The position numbers and the translations under genes were made by a program. A stretch of DNA of 64,000 nt from Austropuccinia psidii (Eukaryota; Basidiomycota; Pucciniomycetes; Pucciniales; Sphaerophragmiaceae): positions 60,861,937-60,925,936 of the forward strand of contig JALGQZ010000001.1 of assembly GCA_023105745.1 (NCBI GenBank). The letters are read 5' to 3'. The notes beneath the pieces are model-generated. The model searched no databases, had not been told where the DNA came from, and saw only the letters and a program-made list of their open reading frames with translations. Below, one piece after another: positions 60,191 through 64,000 of this stretch; position 1 is the stretch's first letter, and every line of letters begins with the position of its first letter.

Positions 60191-60650
60191 AAAAATAAAA
60201 AAATAAATAAATAAAAATAAGTAAATAACTTATCAATAATATTCAAGTTTAATAATATAAACTTTTAATATTAACTACTTTACTTATAAAAATAAGTGAA
60301 ACAAAACTGTTATTTCTTCAAAAAATAAAAAATAAAATAATAATAATAATAAATAATTAAAACTCAAATATCAAACCAAACTCAGAAGAAATAACAGTAA
60401 GGAATTGGAAATTTTGTTTATTCAAATTGAATTACAAACCTTCTCCATTTTCTTTCAAAGTGGAAAAAATACATTCCATTTGAGACAAAATCACAGTGAA
60501 ATTCATCTGTACCAGCCTCAAAGACAAGGAGGCAGTACTAACTCCCAAGCAAATTGCCAAGGAGTATAAAGAAAAAATCAGTCCAAGGGCCTTTTAAAGG
60601 TAAAGAAACCTTGGAAAATACAGAATTTTTGTCTTTTGTCATTTTTTAAC

Positions 60651-63443
60651 ATGACAACTCCATTTCTCAGAGATCTTGGATACCCAAGAAATCACCCAGA
60701 AATCTGGCAAAGAAGAAACAGAGGGAGAAGGCCACCCCCTTCTGGATCAAATAACCAACAAAGGACTTATTATCAGGAAACTCCTGCTCAAAGTCCCACC
60801 CCAAACCAAATCCAGCCCAGTCCAACAAAAAAATTGGACAGATGCAGGGAAAATAACTCATATTCATGTACTCCTAAAAGGATTTTCCACATGGAGTATG
60901 GACAACAAAACCATAACCATGGGAGTATCATGGAAGGAAATTGGAATAATGAGGCAAAAAATATGAGTCAATCTTATTACTTGCCAAAAGATTCTGGAAG
61001 AAATGAAAAGTTGGAATCTCAACAGCCATTTCATACTCTCAGAAGAGACTTTAATCAGAGGGAATCAAACAGAAATCCAAGCCATAGAGAGTTCTTGGCA
61101 TATGGAAGAGCCCAATCTGATTCAGGAACACCAAGGCATGGAAGAAGAAATTCCATCTTTCCCACATCAGTCCAACAGCTACAGGACTTAAAATCCAAAG
61201 GACAATATTTCCAGGACTCTCCAGTCATCCCTGGTGGTTTCCAGCAGAGGACATGGAGCCCTAGTAGAAAACAAGAGTTCTTTCAGGAAGGAGAAGATAG
61301 AATCAGATCCTTTGATGAAACAATGAATAAAATTAGTCTAAGAGGAACACAAATCCTAAAAGACACTGTACCTACCAATAGTTTTAGCTCAGAATCAATT
61401 GATCCCCAGCTTAAGCCTATTGATGACAAAATACCCCCTCAAAAATTTGAAACCACAGATTCCAGAGGTAGTAGTTTCATATGGTCCAACATGGGTAAAT
61501 TCATGGATTGGACATATGATCATGTTCAAGAAGTGACTTCAGAAATGAAAACACTCAAGGAAGAAAATTCCTTCCAAGAAACAGTCATAGAAGACTTGAA
61601 CACAAATCTATCCAGAATCTGGGCAGAATTTGAAACTAAAAACAGACAGTTGAACTCAATACTAGAGGAACAACAAGCTGTGAGAAGAGATTTAAGAAAT
61701 ATCCAATATCAACAGGAAATCCTGGAAAAAGAAGTGGATTTTCTCTATAAAAAGGAGGAAAAAGAAGATAATTTCTTCCCTCAAACAACTCAAGAGGATA
61801 AACCAATCACCAAAGTAAAAGAGGAAGAATCAGAAAACCAAGCTCCTGAATCCCAGGATCCAAAGTTAAGGTCTGAGTCTATTTACCAAGATGGTGAGAA
61901 CCTCAGTTACTCTGAGAAACAAGCATTGAAGCAATTACCTGATGTGGTAAATTGGCCTAAATTCTCAGGAATTGGAGAATATGATCATATGGAGCTTATT
62001 GATTATATTAATGGACTTTTTGTTGATGTACCAAAGATACCAGACTACTGGATCACCACAAGACTCAACACTGCATTCAGAGGCCAGGCAAATATATGGT
62101 ACACTGAAATGAAAGAGATACATGGTAGGAAAAGCTGGCCATGGTGGAGAAACCAAATAATACAAAAGTACAGCAATGGTACTTGGATTTGGCAAAAAAC
62201 CATCTCTTTTGAGAGTGACAGATACTCTACAGAAAAAGACCCTTATGAATGGTGTCTTAAACAAACCAAAAGACTCAAATCTATTGATCCAAACATGACA
62301 ATAGAGATGAGAAATCATAAGATTCTGACAAAACTTCCAGGAGACTTAGAACATGCAGTAAAGTGCAGATGCAGCAAAATAAGCAGCATTGATGACATAG
62401 CAAATGTCATACAAGATGTCAGAAAAAAGACATCAATTGGCAGTAGTTCACCCTATAGGTCACATGATAGCAGAGAAAAACCAAAGATACTCATGGAAAA
62501 AGACCTCAAACCTACTAATGGTGAAGAAGCACCAAGAAGAAGGAACACATGCCATAACTGTGGATCACCTGACCACTATGCAAATAATTGTCCCAAGGGA
62601 AAAAAGAAAATATTTGCAATAGAGGAAGAGTCAGTAGAAGAACACATGGAGTACAAATCTGACTCTGACAGCATGGGAAATGGGCTAAGACAGGATTCAG
62701 ACAGTGGATCAGAGCCTATTGAACAATATTTACTAGAGTATGAGGATGAGAAAACAGAATCAGTCCTAGGAAACTCTTTGAAACCAGAACTCATTCAACC
62801 CAAAAATGGTGAAGACAGAAGTGGCAGAACCATTGATGCTAAAGAGTATTTGGAAGTACCCAAAACTGGTATGGCCTTTATTCATGGAGCAAAATCAAAG
62901 CTTGATGTATACATTGAAAATAAAAAGCATCCTTTGATTTTTGACACAGGAGCAAATTGCTCAGTGGTAGCCAAAGAATACTTGGACAGACACTTTCCAA
63001 TGTGGAATGCAGAGATGCTTTTAACAAAAGCAAGAAGCTTTAAAAGTGCTGCAGGCAAAGTGAAGTCACTTGGAATAATCCAAAAAATAATTATAATACC
63101 ACACAAAATGGGAAACCTCAGACTACACATTGAATTTGTGGTACTTGAAAATGCTACGTTTGATGGATTTTTAATGGGTACAGAGTACCATAAAATCTAT
63201 GGCATAAGCATACATAATTCCCTAGAGAGTTACTTGATAATTGGGCAAGACAAACAAAGAAAGTTCTACTTTGAAACTGACAACCCCAATCAAATAAAAA
63301 GATATTCCAATAGGGATTATTTAACAGAGAGAAGGAATAAACCACCAGAAAAAGACCAATGGGTAAAGCTGGATGATTCAGATAAAGATTCCTTTTTGAA
63401 AGGATCAAGAGCCTCCATGAGGACAAAAGAGTCTCATCAATGA
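60651..63443 (+). CDS. Gag-protease protein of element D (930 aa, intact)
   Basis: A single uninterrupted frame; ATG at 60651 is the first in frame. Residues 1-290 are polar and disordered-looking (Gln/Asn/Ser/Arg rich). 294-372 is a likely coiled coil (many Glu/Gln/Leu). 432-595 is a capsid-like domain with WPKFSGIGEYDHMELID and SWPWWRNQIIQKYSNGTW, aligning with gag of A, B and C. 634-647 is a perfect CCHC knuckle (CHNCGSPDHYANNC) followed by a basic run. An acidic spacer leads to a retropepsin-type protease with D-T-G-A at 765-768 and FLMGTEYHKIYG. The C-terminal ~60 residues are hydrophilic and end just before the polypurine tract. It would form virus-like particles and process itself. Reverse transcription and integration must come from another element. 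A spliced 5' extension is possible (GTAAGTAC at 59212). Confidence 0.92.
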   Translation: MTTPFLRDLGYPRNHPEIWQRRNRGRRPPPSGSNNQQRTYYQETPAQSPTPNQIQPSPTKKLDRCRENNSYSCTPKRIFHMEYGQQNHNHGSIMEGNWNNEAKNMSQSYYLPKDSGRNEKLESQQPFHTLRRDFNQRESNRNPSHREFLAYGRAQSDSGTPRHGRRNSIFPTSVQQLQDLKSKGQYFQDSPVIPGGFQQRTWSPSRKQEFFQEGEDRIRSFDETMNKISLRGTQILKDTVPTNSFSSESIDPQLKPIDDKIPPQKFETTDSRGSSFIWSNMGKFMDWTYDHVQEVTSEMKTLKEENSFQETVIEDLNTNLSRIWAEFETKNRQLNSILEEQQAVRRDLRNIQYQQEILEKEVDFLYKKEEKEDNFFPQTTQEDKPITKVKEEESENQAPESQDPKLRSESIYQDGENLSYSEKQALKQLPDVVNWPKFSGIGEYDHMELIDYINGLFVDVPKIPDYWITTRLNTAFRGQANIWYTEMKEIHGRKSWPWWRNQIIQKYSNGTWIWQKTISFESDRYSTEKDPYEWCLKQTKRLKSIDPNMTIEMRNHKILTKLPGDLEHAVKCRCSKISSIDDIANVIQDVRKKTSIGSSSPYRSHDSREKPKILMEKDLKPTNGEEAPRRRNTCHNCGSPDHYANNCPKGKKKIFAIEEESVEEHMEYKSDSDSMGNGLRQDSDSGSEPIEQYLLEYEDEKTESVLGNSLKPELIQPKNGEDRSGRTIDAKEYLEVPKTGMAFIHGAKSKLDVYIENKKHPLIFDTGANCSVVAKEYLDRHFPMWNAEMLLTKARSFKSAAGKVKSLGIIQKIIIIPHKMGNLRLHIEFVVLENATFDGFLMGTEYHKIYGISIHNSLESYLIIGQDKQRKFYFETDNPNQIKRYSNRDYLTERRNKPPEKDQWVKLDDSDKDSFLKGSRASMRTKESHQ

Positions 63444-63449
63444 TGAGCC

Positions 63450-63467
63450 TTTTTTGGAGGGAGGGTA
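63450..63467 (+). promoter_or_regulatory. Polypurine tract of element D
   Basis: TTTTTTGGAGGGAGGGTA directly before the 3' LTR, 6 bases after the Gag-protease stop codon. Confidence 0.75.
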
Positions 63468-64000
63468 TGTCAGCCTGTGACTCAAAACAGAGCACCCGCA
63501 TGACATCCAACATACCATAAGTAATGGTATGAGGAGTATTGGACAAATATAGCCAATACAAGTAGATTATAAAGAGGAAACCTCCTCAAATATAATAAGA
63601 AAGGACAAAGATATGCCCTATCAAAGATAAGACCAAATAAGCAAAAACTCTTATTCTAGCCTCTAATCTAACTTATACATATTTCATGAAACCCCAACCA
63701 GAATGGTTTTTTTCTTGAAGCTCTAAGGGAGAGCTATCCAATGGTATCATCTATTCATCTGTAGCACTCCTAAATCAGGAGTTACCATTATACCACCTTT
63801 TTTCACCAACAACCCCTCAAAGGTGTAGGAGGGCTTGTACAAAACTGTACAAAAGTATAACCAAATTAAAGATATAAACAAGAGCTTTAATTTGAGATAC
63901 ATTAGACCTCTGTATCTCTTAAATTGACTGAGGGATCTTGGTTCAAAGGTTTAACAACCAAAAATACAGATATTCTGAAAACAAGAAAGTAAACAAACCC
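63468..64000 (+). repeat. 3' LTR of element D (partial)
   Basis: The first 533 bp of the LTR, read side by side with 57621-58153: no differences seen. It continues beyond the window. Confidence 0.93.

Larger units (their letters stand above)
57621..64000 (+). mobile_element. Element D: young non-autonomous Gag-protease LTR retrotransposon
   Basis: 5' LTR 57621-59117, primer-binding site, 1.5-kb structured leader, one ORF (Gag-protease), polypurine tract, and 3' LTR from 63468 running out of the window. The internal region is 4350 bp and contains no RT, RNase H or integrase; only 24 bases separate the ORF stop and the 3' LTR, so nothing is hidden there. All 533 visible bases of the 3' LTR match the 5' LTR. 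It inserted into a G-family gag; the left flank is GAAAG. The layout fits the TR-GAG class known from plants. Confidence 0.9.

Noticed and set aside
60676..60966. A 96-codon alternative frame within the D ORF as an ORF1 equivalent
   Set aside because: Its residues show none of the ORF1 markers (DIY, NGW-PL, YRIP--DAM-NVF) seen in A, B, C and E.

Overview
The window is AT-rich eukaryotic DNA from what looks like a fungal genome dominated by LTR retrotransposons. It holds several nested Ty3/gypsy (Metaviridae-type) elements whose integrases end in a chromodomain-like segment, and one short island of ordinary host coding sequence with small spliceosomal introns. From memory, the Gag-Pol proteins look like the very abundant predicted polyproteins of the myrtle rust fungus Austropuccinia psidii (Pucciniales). 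That assignment is an inference I could not check here.

Layout. 1-5408: the 5' half of a minus-strand element (A) with a very long open Gag-Pol frame and its 5' LTR. 5409-8229: fragments of older elements (a pol fragment split by a solo LTR with a 5-bp target duplication, then a gag fragment of another family). 8230-23311: plus-strand element B, full length but decayed, interrupted by two minus-strand solo LTRs of the A/C/E family (target duplications ATCAT and ACTTT). Its 3' LTR is interrupted by a 1.08-kb inverted-repeat element full of palindromic TGCCAT/ATGGCA motifs. 23312-28419: 5' part of a minus-strand element E, cut off exactly at the end of B. 28420-30834: LTR remnants and non-coding DNA. 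30835-33442: gene island with a CpG-rich upstream region, a six-exon glutathione S-transferase-like gene and an ankyrin-like WW-SGL repeat ORF that may be fused to it by splicing. 33443-37022: non-coding. 37023-49005: element C (plus, target duplication AAAAC, decayed), with a solo B-family LTR inside its 5' LTR (target duplication ATATC). 49006-57620: non-coding DNA, a second inverted-repeat element (8-bp duplication TACTTGAA), LTR remnants and a damaged gag. 57621-64000: element D, apparently very young. Its LTRs are identical over the 533 bp visible, and it encodes a single 930-aa Gag-protease protein with no reverse transcriptase, RNase H or integrase.

Two points stand out. First, D looks like a recently mobile, non-autonomous Gag-protease retrotransposon with a structured tandem-repeat leader. 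Second, the leader-proximal coding region of the A/C/E and B families appears to be dual-coding: a spliced ORF1 in one frame overlaps the start of Gag-Pol in another, the Gag-Pol ATG of A lies inside the predicted intron, and the ORF1 frame aligns between the two diverged families with mostly conservative changes.

How the genes work together: in the autonomous families Gag packages the RNA; protease, reverse transcriptase and RNase H make cDNA primed at a shared GGGGGCC-type site; and integrase with its chromodomain-like tail inserts it. D supplies only Gag and protease, so it would need polymerase and integrase from relatives such as A or B.
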